DNA of 64,000 bases from Topomyia yanbarensis (lineage: Eukaryota; Arthropoda; Insecta; Diptera; Culicidae): positions 371,946,166 to 372,010,165 of the forward strand of contig NC_080672.1 in assembly GCF_030247195.1 (NCBI RefSeq). The letters are read 5' to 3'. Of this stretch, positions 48,056 to 59,129 are shown piece by piece. The notes under the pieces are model-generated. The model worked only from the letters and a program-made list of their open reading frames with translations. It searched no databases and was not told the DNA's origin. Both the position numbers and the translations under genes were made by a program. Within the stretch, counting starts at the first letter, position 1, and the number at the start of each line of letters is the position of its first letter.

Positions 48056-48289
48056 TAATGATTTCGCTTAGTACAGAGTCTTGGTCACTTCATATATTTA
48101 GGTCAATGAAATGAGTAACTTCACAGCTTACAACCCTTCTAAATATGTTTTATTTACGAATACCTCCGAGAGTCAGCTGGAATCGCTACAAATAGTTTAC
48201 AAACCCTGTGACACTAAAACGTATTTAATCCGTCTTGCATTTGGGTACGAATAAGGTTAAAATTTGAACCCTGAGTAAAAAAAAATCTT

Positions 48290-49490
48290 GCATTTTTGGT
48301 TGGCGAGCTAGTATTTTCAGCAAAGCTATGGAATATTTTATTTTATAATTTGAACGACGTTTCCAAAATGCCAGATCGTTCTGGATTGATTGTTGTGAAA
48401 AAAGGTAACTATAAGTTAACTTTTGATCATATGTTTGTAAGGATTTTTTTCCGCCAAATAGTCTTCGATCACCCCTTAGGAGATTCGAAGAGTAGTTCGA
48501 CTTTGCCTTCAGGTGCTTCATGGTCCACGTTTGCTTCCGTATAGGGTTTTATTTAACTATATGTAGAAGAATCTATCCTATACTGTCTTCATGTCGAGCA
48601 GGATTCGTCATGATAGACTCAGGGTTCCCGTTTGAAATCGTATCCATTGAATTCGATCGGACAGAATTCGGTCTTTTGTCGTACAAGACATAAACTATTC
48701 TAAAGATTTCGAGACACTACACGCAGAACGATATTAAATCGTGATATCTTAGAAGGCCGCCGTGATTTTTTAGTTTAAAAAGCAAATGACGTTGCTGGCG
48801 ACAAGTTTGTTACGAAACACTTTCGCGCGTCTACATGTCTGCTTATAACGTTGAGAATGATGGTGTGGTCACCAAGTCGATGTTGACATGCATATGTCCG
48901 TCAGAGTACTGGATTGGCTGTTTTCCAGTTCGTGAAGATTTTGTATTGCATTTGGATCAATCGCACTATAAAAGACCAAAACCTATGTCCCTTCAGACTC
49001 GAATATAGTGTCTTTCACCGGGTCTGCTTTGTCACATTACGTTTTCCTCTTTAAGATTAAGAAGTCTGCCTGCCTGTTTTTTTTGTACCGTGACTCATGA
49101 TTTGCACTAAATGCAAGTAAACAAGTCACACAGGCATTATTGCAACGAGGTCCTGTGTAGTATGTGAGTAGCGAGTCACGTGAATTAATATTTAGTGTAT
49201 ATGCTGAAAAATGTCCATACTGTGGGCATAGTCCACATGATCGCTCGGCATGATTCGTGCACAACACTGCGAGGAGAAACATTTTCTTGAGGGACGCTCT
49301 AAACACTTTGTTGGGAGAAATTCTGAAAAAGTTAAACCACTGACCACAACAAATTCTTATGATATCTTAGCTCGAGAAGTGTCTGATTTTGACAATCTTG
49401 TCACGAGGAAGCGTCTTTTTGCCCCAAGAAGCTATATAAAGAGGAAGAATACTACATCACTTGAAATTCTTCGAATAGTCCGATAGGCTT
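48290..49490 (+). pseudogene. LINE ORF1 remnant with zinc-knuckle array
   Basis: The clearest part is on the + strand at 49097-49250: ICTKCK, then TSHTGI (first CCHC knuckle, last C lost), SCVVCE (second), and AEKCPYCGHSPHDRSA (third), separated by stops. Downstream, HFLEGRSKHF and LTTTNSYDILAREVSDFDNL (about 49270-49400) fit the low-complexity C-terminal tail of mosquito LINE ORF1 proteins. Upstream (48290-48990), fragments such as GCFPVREDFV ... YKRPKPMS (about 48910-49000) match the segment that precedes the knuckles. Many stops; dead. Confidence 0.72.
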
Positions 49491-50430
49491 CACTTGAAGA
49501 GCATGCAAATATAGCAGCTGGAGAAGTAGCTAACACGGAGCCGAAGCAAAAGATTCATATTTTAGATCTAACTAGGAGTTCTCAGTGCTTCTAGTGACAC
49601 CAAAAACCTTAAGACCAATGAAATTCTCTTACATTGTAGATTGGATTATCTATTTGACCTAAAACTTTTGATGCTTTTCTCCATACAGTGAACATTTTTG
49701 AAGCAGTTGACTGCTACACTGCTACTTGCAGTAAATGTATCCCTCGATATCTAATGTTTTGCGCCAGGTCACGGATTTCACGGTGGAATTGTAGTATCAT
49801 CATCCCGAAAACCAATTCTTGTAAATTTTCAAAACAAGAAAACCAAAAAAGTGATTAATGGTGCCGATTTGTTGATGTGTTTACGAGAGAAACATCGATG
49901 AACATTTTTTGGAACACGATCTGAAATTCTACCAATAATAACTTGGAATATGTTAAATGTTCGATTTCGCCAAGAAGGTCCCTCCGGCTTCTCTCCCAAC
50001 ACATAACCTGGTGAGAATGATATAAGATTTTTAAAAGAATGTAATTTTTGTAACAAATGTTGTAATATATTTGGTCTCGCTAGTAGTTAAAATAGCAGAA
50101 AATTATAACAAGTATCTACGAGAGATATTGTTTAGATGATTTTGTGTAGTGATCTTCCGATTGGTGAGAACTACCGTTACTGCAAATGAACCACCAGCAT
50201 CAAATTCAACCTGCCTAAGAATATGCCGGATTTTTCAAAAGGTGTTTGTTGAATTTATTCTACTAGTTACATACACGTAACATTGTCCTTCAAAACTGTG
50301 GGTGGGTGAGGGTGATCACTATTCCATAACCGGAAGAATTAGCCTCCGATCACAACTCATATTGGCCAATTTAAAAACTCATGTATCCGAAAATTGTTTC
50401 ATCCCACCCTAATAAACATTTTACGATCCA
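49490..50430. other. Unassigned segment
   Basis: May contain further LINE decay from the ORF1 remnant upstream, but I could not recognise endonuclease or RT motifs. No repeats shared within the window. Confidence 0.3.
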
Positions 50431-50434
50431 AGAG

Positions 50435-50475
50435 CCAACGATTCCACATATCCAAACAATATGTGGAATCGTTGG
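50435..50475. other. Perfect 17-bp hairpin
   Basis: CCAACGATTCCACATAT (50435-50451) and its exact reverse complement (50459-50475) are separated by 7 nt (CCAAACA). It may be a tiny palindromic element remnant or an RNA hairpin. No T-run follows. Confidence 0.85.
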
Positions 50476-50639
50476 ACTATATGGGATAAAGTTAGTGTAC
50501 TTTTTTATTAGGGCAACAATTAGGTCGACGATTTGATCAAACAAAAATCGTTTAAAATGGGTAATTGAATAAAAAATTAAATATTAGAAATTCAATCATG
50601 AAAAAAATATTCAGCTGAGCTTCATGTTGCCCAAATTCG

Positions 50640-52070
50640 AATTCTTTTGTTTAGCTCTCTACACCTCATCCAAATTTATTCTATTAATCTTGGAGCTACT
50701 TTTAACACTACTTAATTTTTGATTTTAATAATTTAAATTGTTTTATTCTGTTTATTTTTTTCTTCTTTTTATTTGTTTTATTATTTCTATTATTTTTTTA
50801 ATCTATTCATTATGTTGATATTATGATTTTATCCATATTTATTTATTTTATTAATTTCGTTTGCCTTTTTAAAATTTTGTATAAATTATCAATTTCTTCC
50901 CCTTTATTCATTTCATTTATCTTATTCGTTTTGTCATATTACTAATACTCTTTATCTTATTAACTTTATTCAATCTATTCGATTTATTCGATTCTTTCAT
51001 TTATTTAGCTTTATTCTTTTTTTTATTTTGTTAATATTTTTGATTATATTTATTTCAATTCATCCATTTAATTCACTTTAGTCATTTCGTTAATTTTACT
51101 ATATTCATTCATTTCATTCATATTGTTCATTTTATTAATTTTAATATTTCAATATTATTAATTTAAAAAAGTTAAATTAATTAAAGGTAAAAAATACTTT
51201 AATTATTTTCAATTGTTATATTCATTTTTCTCATTTAATTCTGAATGATTTTAATTAATTTAATTCTGAATGAATTTAATTATTATAATTAATTCACTTC
51301 AATTAGTTAATTTGATTAATTAATTCAATTATTTTATTTTATTGATTTGATTCATCAAATTTATTTAATAAATTTTATTGATATTATTCGTTTAATTTGT
51401 TTTAATAATTTAATGCATTTCATTCTTTTTTACATTTTGTTAATTTCCTTCATGTTGTTAATCCTGTCAGTATTGATTTTTTTTAAAATTTTATTCATTT
51501 CATATATTTTATTATCTCCACTAATTTTATTTATTATATTAATTGTATTCGTTTAATTTATTTAATAAAAATATTAATTCACATATTTCATTCATCCAAT
51601 TAATTTCAATTTAATTCATCAAAAAAAAAATTAATTTACGTTATTTAATTAATTTATTGCATGTTATTAATTTCATTTTATTTCTTTCATTCATTGTATT
51701 CCTTTTATTCACATTGTTTATTTTATTAATTATGAATTAAATTTCGTTTTTTATTGTTGTTCAGTTCATACATTTTATTTTGTTCCTTCATTTTTATTAA
51801 TATTATTTTTTCTGTTCAGTCATTTCCTTTTTCATTTCGTGTAATTTGTTAATTTGACTTAATTTAATCTATTATATTAATTTTTGAACTTTTGAACCTT
51901 TCTAATTTGCCATTTAATGAGCTGAACTAATTTGATTTATTTATTTTAATAAATTTGATTTTAATTAATCATTCTACTCAAATTGATATTTTTTTTGTTC
52001 TTTTTGCGTTTTTTTTTAAATTTTTTTTCGTTTTATTGATTTTCTGTGATTTTCACTGTTTATGCTGTCG
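50640..52070 (-). repeat. T-rich array, opposite orientation to the 5.7-21.5 kb blocks
   Basis: Degenerate words such as TTCATTTTATTAATTT and TTTATTCATTTCATT repeat over 1.4 kb, so purines are on the minus strand. The core word differs from the GAAAATTAG array (more ATTAATT and ATTCATT). It is related in kind but not clearly the same family. Confidence 0.8.
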
Positions 52071-53245
52071 CTTCCACCTCCGTTTTTTGATTTACCACCG
52101 AGCCAAGCTTTGTACAAACTTTCCCGAAATACTTTCATTATCTTGTTGATAGTTGATTTGGCTACTTACGGCTACTTCGCCAATTTGGCGCTCGAGTGGT
52201 GCGGATTTTTGCGATTTGAAAAATTTTGATGCATTGACCTTCTTGCTATGACTCCATTTTGATAGCAAAAGAGCAAATGTTGAAATCAAAATAGAAGCGC
52301 CATTCCGCTCGCAACAAAATGTTAATCATAGCGCTCTTTGCGAATTGTCATATCTATTCATCTGATGCAGAGGCGTAACATTCAATGACGGTATCTAAGG
52401 TAGTCAGGATTCAGGTCATTACTATTCAGTTCTATCGTACAAGCTATGCAGTACTGATATCGTTCAGTTGTTTGGCCCAGACAGATAGTTTTTCCATGTG
52501 TATTCTGGTTCGTGTATCATTGCGCCACTAAAAAAGGGAGGGAAACGTTTCGTCTGAAGCTTGAAGGCACTCCTTTCTAGATCTTCCCAGCAATGTTAGT
52601 GTGCTCCTAATGAGACAGACCTGTCCAATCCCTTCCTTCCTGTCCCACGAACTGTCTCCTATTATTACTCAGAACACGCTACCTACCTATGAAAAGCGGA
52701 TTACCACGTGTCAGAGCTTGGCTTATCACAGGAAACCCTGCTAAAAACAACCAGTACACAGATTTCGACAACGTCCGAACAAAAATATATTTGAAGGTAT
52801 AGTGGAAGTATCGCAATCTGCTGACAAGCACTTTTAGCGTGAAATTCAATTCCTAATACTTTTGAATTTCCATTTGAGACAACAGGCCCTTTTGTAATTA
52901 GCTCAAATGGGTAATGTGATAACAGAAACGTAACTAGAAAAGATCTCCTGAATGCAAATCGATGTCAATTCTGTTCAGAAAATATGGAAATCACATTTGT
53001 AGTCGAAGAAGAAAATATTTTCCATAAAGAGCAGCTCATGAAATAAAGAATGGAACATTTTCTGAATATTCACTCACCTAATATAAATGCCAATTTCTGA
53101 AATATTTGTTCAGTTTTCAGTTCAGCTTCAGTCGATTATGTTTTTGTTTCCATCTAAGAGAAAGAAATATACTGGTAATCATTCGCGTTAGGTACATGTG
53201 CACTGTACCGTAGAAATTTAAATGCCGTTTTTCTCGTTTCTGTAC
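52070..53245. other. Unassigned segment
   Basis: Mixed-complexity sequence with only short ORFs and no recognised repeats. Confidence 0.35.
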
Positions 53246-53249
53246 TATA

Positions 53250-53835
53250 TAAGTCATGTATCGCAATTCTCGTTCCGACAGTGAGGATTGTATCGATCGA
53301 GACGACAAAACTGGACCATCCATACGTGAAGTGGAAGGCTTGCTGAAAGATAAAATGTGTCTCAAGCAAACTGATGTTATTCAGTTTCATCATGTACGTG
53401 ATGTGGCACTCATAGGATCCAAAAACAAATTCTTTAGTCGAACTATTTATTTCCGTTGACAACAATGCGTCACTTTGCTGAGAGTAACAAGGTTAGGGTC
53501 AAGATCCCCGTGTATTATGAAGATAACGCAGTGGAGGTACGTCTACATGATATGTCTCCGCATATAATCGCACTATTCGCTAGTGCTTGTCACAATACGA
53601 AGAAGTTCTGTTCATTTGAGATAATAAATGGAGGAGTCTGCCCAACGGTGTTTGAGTTTTTAAAATGCACCCTACTCCTTCCTTCGTGACTGACTCTATC
53701 TGTGCTCAGACCACACTGTGCACTTATGATAATCAGTCTCTCACTTGTAAATATTGCAAACAATCTGATCACATGAATCGCATTTTTCTTTGGTACTCAT
53801 TTTGCTGGGTGGATACGATCTCTACCTCTTGTTGA
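53250..53835 (+). pseudogene. LINE ORF1 (gag-like) remnant
   Basis: A first open stretch (53256-53459) gives EVEGLLKDKMCLKQTDVIQF, matching the N-terminal domain of mosquito LINE ORF1 proteins. After a frameshift it reads KIPVYYEDNAVEVRLHDMSP (about 53500-53560). After another shift it reads TTLCTYDNQSLTCKYCKQSD followed by HM (about 53715-53776), the start of a CCHC zinc knuckle. Order and spacing follow the family, but at least two frameshifts break it. The mariner at 53893 lies just downstream and may have truncated it. Confidence 0.78.
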
Positions 53836-54049
53836 GGCTTTATATAACAAAATTTGGTATGTTCCCAAATGGCAATAGTATGCATTTGAGGGTTCAAGGG
53901 TGTCTCACATCAAATTGCATCACGGAAAAAACGCTGTAGAAAATGGCCCAAATTGGGTATTTTCTCTTGAAAACTGGGGTAGAAGTAGTTTAGAGTGTGT
54001 TGTTTACAGTTTATTTTTATCGCCGACATATTTCGAAAATTGGAAAAAA

Positions 54050-55094
54050 ATGGTGTCACCCAAAAAGCAACGTCGTAAATTGATATTGTACTAGCACCTG
54101 GAAAATCCTATGAGAGAGTCTCATCGTGGCATTGTAGTCTCATCGTGGCATGAGAGAGTCTCATCGTGGCAACTCGGAATGGTACAGTCAACGGTTAGTC
54201 GTGTGATTAAACGATACTCACAGACTCTGAGCATCGAATGAAACGAGAAATGCGGTCAGAATTGATGTTCTATTAGAGATCAGGATAACAAGCGAGTAGT
54301 GAAAGCGTTTAAGCGGAATCCCAATGCTTCGGTTAGGGATGTGGCCAAAAAGTTTAATCTGTCCAAGTCTTTCTTTCAGAGTGTCAAGGACCGGGAGGAA
54401 CTGCATACGTACAAAGTACAGAAGGTTGCAAACCGTGACAAACGGCAAAATACAGTGAGAAAGTCGCGGACCTAGGAACTGTACACCCAGATGTTGCCTC
54501 ATTGCCAGAAGCCTCATTGTTTCATCATAGATGATGAGACTTACGTCAAGATGGACTTTCGACGGCTTCCGGGGGCACTGTTCTTCATCCGCAAACACAA
54601 ATTTGATGTTCCGTAGGAATTAAGCAAGCAGAAACTTTCAAAGTTTGCCAATAAATACATGATTTGGCAAGAGATCTGCTCATGTGGCAACCGTTCGAGA
54701 CTATAAACGGGGAGATCTACCTCAAGGAGAGTCTACAGAAGCGTCTGCTTCCTCTGCTGAAGCAACACGAGGGCCGTACGATCTTCTGGCTGGATCTAGC
54801 TTCGGGCCTCTATTCAAATGTTGTCCTAGAGTAATACGAAGCCAACGGGGTCACTTTCGTACCCAAAGACATGAACCCCCACAGGGGCATCGAAATTAAG
54901 GCGCATCGAAATATACTGGGCATTTATGGAGCAGGCACTACGGAAGCAACTAAGGAGGTCAAAGCTGAGGAAGACACGAAGAAAAAATGGGGTTTTCGTA
55001 CCGACGAAGCTGCAGTCAGATGTTGTACAGAACCTAATGAGTAGAGTTAGGCGTAGGGTGCGAGCGTATAGTTATGGTATTGCAGTTGAATGAA
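54050..55094 (+). pseudogene. Mariner transposase pseudogene, DD37E class
   Basis: Cut-and-paste transposase that would bind the TIRs and insert at TA. Start chosen at ATG 54050 (MVSPKKQRRKL). A helix-turn-helix follows (LGMVQSTVSRVIKRYSQTL, about 54172-54230), then KAFKRNPNASVRDVAKKFNL and KSFFQSVKDREEL. Catalytic segments: IIDDETYVKMDFR (54524-54562, first D), FWLDLAS (Asp at 54793) and RIEIYW (Glu at 54908). Correcting one inserted base, 37 residues separate the second D and E, the ITmD37E spacing reported from mosquitoes. It is broken by stops (TAA within LE-stop-YEAN), at least two frameshifts and a local duplication near 54111-54171. The C-terminus ends YGIAVE with TGA at 55092-55094. 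Confidence 0.9.
54111..54171 (+). repeat. Local duplication inside the transposase pseudogene
   Basis: TGAGAGAGTCTCATCGTGGC occurs at 54111 and again at 54151, with an intervening partial copy GTAGTCTCATCGTGGCA at 54134. The 40-bp duplication shifts the DNA-binding region and does not belong to the normal family structure. Confidence 0.85.
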
Positions 55095-55209
55095 ATAAAT
55101 ATGCCAAAAGCTTACTAATGGGTTATATTTTATTATCTAAAAGTTTGAAATGGAAATTTTCTACAGCATTTTTTCCGTGATGAAATTTGATGTGGGACAC
55201 CCTTTAGTA

Positions 55210-57630
55210 TATTATTCTAGGGAAAGCTTGCTTAGATTTCCAATTGAAATAATAAAATTAAGAAAAATAACATGCAGTTTGCTAAGTGATGGATTTTCAT
55301 TTAACCTTTGTCTCGTCAGTATCTGGCAGACCGACTTAGCCCAGAGAGACGCTTTATCCAAAACGGGACACTACTGACAATCATAAGCAAACAAGCTCTG
55401 CTTCCATTGCAGTACCAAAAAAAATCTCGAAACAACATTTTATGATGAAACATTTAAACGGTCGATGAGTACCCGTCTATTAAATTCTTCAAAAAACAAT
55501 ATCTCCCTGCGCTAGAATGACACGAACCATTACCCCACTCTGATCCCTCTTGGACCCAAAATTAATTCCAAAAGTACTGGCGCCCGGTTATTTTACGACC
55601 AGGCCAGTGCCAGGCAGACTTGAAATGCAATTCGACCCGAATAAACAACGCGAGATTGTGTTTCTATTAGTGCCTTGATAAAACCCATCAAACGTTTTTT
55701 TTCCGAGACAAACTGTTTGCTCAGGACAGAAGGAACCCGTGGGAAGCTGGTGCGTGCGCGAGTAAACCGAGATCGAGGGTAAATGAAAGTTCACTTTATC
55801 TGAATCGGCTAAATATACGGGCCGCCAGAGTTATCTCTCAATTTTTGAAGATGCGGCGTGCCGAGTTAGAAATTACCATTTTCAGTCGCTTCTCCCAGCA
55901 CTCATAAATCATACTTTAATTTAATCACAATTAACCTCACGCCTCTATGGGCACTTGTGATAACAAGGCTGTAATTATGAAACGAGCAACTGAAACCACT
56001 TTCAGCAAGAATAGCGCCCACTTTGAAGTGGAGAACACAAAAATGAAATGGTACCTACCTCGTCGTTGCAGCATGGAAGGAAGCCGGCTTGAAAGCTGTG
56101 CAAACTGCAACACTGCCGATGCTGCTGCCGCTGCTAGGTTACGATTCTGGCAAGGGAGACTCTCGGATACATTTTCCACATTCTGCATCGCTGGCGATAC
56201 AAACACACAGCGACACACAAACACACAATCCTCGAAAGTGGTTTTTCATTCAACATTCGTTTTTATTTCTTCTCCCAGGTTCCACCAAGTTGATCCGTAC
56301 TCGTTGGTTCGGTGGTGGGGTATAGTGTTCTGAAGAGCCTCAAATGGGGCACTCGGTTCTGGCCGTATGAATGAATAAGTTGTACTCACTAACATGAGTT
56401 CTAATTGTTTTTTTGCATTTTTTCTCATTGCAGGTAAGCGGTAAAAAATCTAGGACAACGATACAAAAATAAGTAAGTCTGTGTTTTTAACAATTCGCTC
56501 ATTATTTATTATGACAATCTTTTTTGTTCGGAACAATTTCCGAAATGACTGACTGTGACTGATATTTCCTTTTGTTTGAAGTTTTTTTTCGGGCTCTATA
56601 AACTCATCTTCGATCACTGTTTTTTTTTTCTTGGTAACTTTCAGTGGGTACAACTTTTCTAATCAAAGGACAAAACTTCAAACAGTATCTTTGATACTTT
56701 TTCCCGTCGTTATCTCCATACTTTCCTAGACCCAAAAACCCGGAAGTTCGCCCCAACGAAAAACTTACTCAGTTAAACGATGCATAAATTTTATCACCAT
56801 ACCAAATAGCAAAAAAGTGCAAATAAAACTTTCCTCGTTATGAATCTACGCTTTTTAGTTCTTGTTTACTCTATCTATATCCTCTGGATTGACGATTGTT
56901 TCCCAAGAGCGATGCTCAAGCTCGAGTGCTAGTTATAACCAAAGAAAAAAACAAACGAACCAATCAGCAAAACTTCATCGATGCAACAGTGATAATTATA
57001 AGTGCCTTTGTTCGGAATCATTTGCATTCATATTCGCCAGTCCCGGCGAGGAATAGTTTGGCAGTCTGCACTGAAGTGCAACTTTTTTGCCCGAACCTAA
57101 CCGTACCCACTTTTGTCGTTTAGTAATAGTTATAGTTATCGTTTGGCTCGGGGATATTTTTTGGGAAAATTCCATCGAGTCGCGCAAACCGTTAAAAGTT
57201 GTTACAGTGATGACACTTCTGCACATTAGTTCAACTGTTAGTTTTTATGCATGGCCTACAGCCTATAGATGTAGACCCTTGATGATGGTGGTAGTTTTTG
57301 CAACGCGGATCCATCGGCAACTTTTGCCCGGCCTTAGCTTCATACATATATGCCAGCGAGTGTAGACCGAGGCGTACGAAGTTTAATTGCCGGCAATAAA
57401 AAAAAGCAGACGCTTGAGACAAGCCTCATCGAGTTCTCGCTGGATGGGTAAACGTCATTCAAATGCAATCGCTTGATTGTCGCTGCATAATTGATGTATT
57501 GACTGGATTTGTGACGCGGTGGGTTGGACGGGAATGTTTCGTAATTTTAAGAGAGGTGGATAATTTGATAAAAAAAATAGCACAAACATAATAAGAATTG
57601 AGGTTGCTGGCCAGGCTGTGGATTCAGCAA
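55210..57630. other. Low-repeat island 5
   Basis: GC-richer unique sequence after the mariner. It holds the candidate recursive splice site at 56433, another acceptor-like tract ending CCCAG at 56278, and overlapping ORFs of 60-128 codons (for example 55947-56333 +) with no recognised domain. CA-rich stretch ACACACAGCGACACACAAAC at about 56202. Confidence 0.5.
56397..56439 (+). promoter_or_regulatory. CAG fused to GTAAGC: candidate recursive splice site RS3
   Basis: Branchpoint-like TTCTAAT (56399-56405) is followed by a T-rich tract (TTTTTTTGCATTTTTTCTCA, ending just upstream) and CAG ending at 56433, joined directly to GTAAGC. A perfect donor word GTAAGT follows at 56473, bounding a 39-nt RS-exon that ends in a stop in its first frame. 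This is the best match in the window to the insect ratchet-point consensus. Confidence 0.68.
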
Positions 57631-57639
57631 TGCTAAACG

Positions 57640-58140
57640 AAATTGGAAAAGCTAGTCGAGAACTGCGAAACGAGAGAACGGAATACCGATCGAACTTCTA
57701 ACTCGTATCAGCTATCGAAGCTGAACGATACTCAATGCCGCCTACAAGGTACTCTCCCAATATCAATTGATCAGATAGTGCTAATTGGCAGGATTCTTTG
57801 TCAGCGAATACCAAAGTGGGTATCACGATGGACGATCAACGACGTCCCAGGTGTTTAACCTGTGATAAATTCTGGGTAAATTTTACGAATACACATCAAC
57901 GGTTTGTGGATTCCAACGCAGCGTACGATTCAGTGAAACAAAATGGGAAATAATGTTAGATCATGGTTTTCCAACCAAAACTAATTAAACGGATTTCAAT
58001 TGAAATTAAGCGTCAGAATAGTCAGGGAAATCCAAATCATTTGTAACGTTAGATGTGTCGAAGTTGGGTAATGTACTCTCTAATTTATCTTTCAACATAG
58101 CCCTCGTCGAATCGATACGGAGGTTTATTTTACAAAAAAA
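57640..58140 (+). pseudogene. RTE-like non-LTR reverse transcriptase remnant
   Basis: The + strand reads, in changing frames, NAAYKVLSQ-like (about 57737-57760), AGFFVSEYQSGYHDGRSTTS followed by QVF (about 57789-57857), RFVDSNAAYDSVKQN (about 57902-57945, motif A, D retained), IMLDHGFPTKLIK-like (about 57952-57990) and SFVTLDVSKLGNVLSNLSFN followed by IALVESIRR (about 58038-58125, motif B region with QGD changed to LGN). The order is that of the RT palm in the mosquito element group with the FKAAYDSV ... LKQGDALSNLLFNIALE signature, which I associate with RTE/Outcast-like elements. Not intact. Confidence 0.8.
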
Positions 58141-58168
58141 CTTAACTCTCATCACGAATTCTTTTTTT

Positions 58169-58296
58169 TATTATAAAGGTTTTAACCTAAAGGTCATTCG
58201 CCTCTTTTTGGGTTAAAGAAATCTCTTTTGGAAAAATCTCTAACCCTATGTGCGTGATTGAGGATCGAACCCAGGTGAGCTGCCTACAAGACATCA
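58169..58296 (-). mobile_element. tRNA-derived SINE, family S1, copy 3 (5'-truncated)
   Basis: The minus strand keeps the B box (CACCTGGGTTCGATCC) and the body (GCACATAGGGTTAGAG, AGAGGCGAATGACCTTTAGG), but the A-box portion seen in the other two copies is absent or unrecognisable. Confidence 0.8.
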
Positions 58297-58927
58297 CTAT
58301 TTGTCTTATGCTTCTTGGCTTTGCAAATGCCATCATCATTATAGACATCGATCATAGATCGTAGAGTAGTGGGCGACGAGGTTGCACCTGCGTTTCTATT
58401 ATTTCAGAGGAAATCTTAAACAAATAGCCAAAATTAGGTATAACCCTTTTTGATTTGGATGGATATGAAAGATTGTGTACTTTTCACCGTTCTAGAGACG
58501 CAATTTACTCTATATTAACTCATGAAACGGGCGGGCATATGTCCGATATTGATTGCCTTGAAATCAAGGCTGAGAAGTTGCAGAAAAATTAAGAAAACCC
58601 TGTTGTAATCCACCTAGTAATGCAATTGTGCCCTTCTCATTTCTTCAAACTGACTCCATGGCAGGTTATGTTCAATATAATTGTGGAAATGTTTATTATC
58701 TTCTTAGTACACATTGCACCTATACACAATGTCTCGCCAGCCACGAACTTGAGCTACATGTCCACGGTAAAACACTTGAAACAAAAAAAAAGCCTAATCA
58801 GCATAAGTTCAATGTTGTCTTCCTGCTAAGTTTTATCATGCGGGAGGTGGTGTATGAGGAGGGTGAAAAACCCGCAAACGACCATTCCCCAGCTTAATTT
58901 TGTATGCCTGGTGATATAGTGGTGGTA

Positions 58928-59035
58928 TAAATAAGATGGGGTTGTGAGGGGGGGGGGGGGGGGGGTTTAAGAGGGATTGGTGGGATGGTGGTCTGAGGGG
59001 GGTGTAATGAGAGGTGATCTAAGGAAGGTTTAAAT
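58928..59035 (+). repeat. G-rich tract with an 18-nt G run
   Basis: An uninterrupted run of 18 G at about 58948-58965 is followed by GAGGG, GGTGGGATGG and GAGGGGGG. The + strand could form G-quadruplexes. Homopolymer length may be affected by assembly or sequencing error. Confidence 0.8.
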
Positions 59036-59129
59036 GTGAGGCACAGATCTGGGCGAAACCCTTCTCCGTACACCCCTAGCTAAGCCCCTGTTAAAATCCA
59101 GAAACCCTATGTAAACCGAAAAATAAAAT

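Larger units (their letters stand above)
53893..55207 (+). mobile_element. Mariner (DD37E-type) element, near full length, inactive
   Basis: Terminal inverted repeats of about 50 bp: the left reads AAGGGTGTCTCACATCAAAT, then CATCACGGAAAAAA and GCTGTAGAAAAT; the reverse of the right reads AAGGGTGTCCCACATCAAAT followed by the same blocks. TA follows the right end (55208-55209); the left TA is lost. The length, 1.3 kb, is normal for mariner. It encloses the transposase pseudogene at 54050-55094. Confidence 0.88.

Noticed and set aside
53893..55207. Functional mariner
   Set aside because: Stop codons, at least two frameshifts and a local duplication break the transposase, and the left TA is lost.
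55937..56224. Minus-strand exon ending at GAG|GTAGGT near 56057
   Set aside because: The Ala-rich frame comes from GCT/GCAG repeats, the donor is mediocre, and no acceptor was found.
56254..56279. Acceptor TTTTTATTTCTTCTCCCAG
   Set aside because: Strong tract, but it is followed by GTTCCACC and has no donor before the RS3 site, so neither an exon nor a recursive site is supported.
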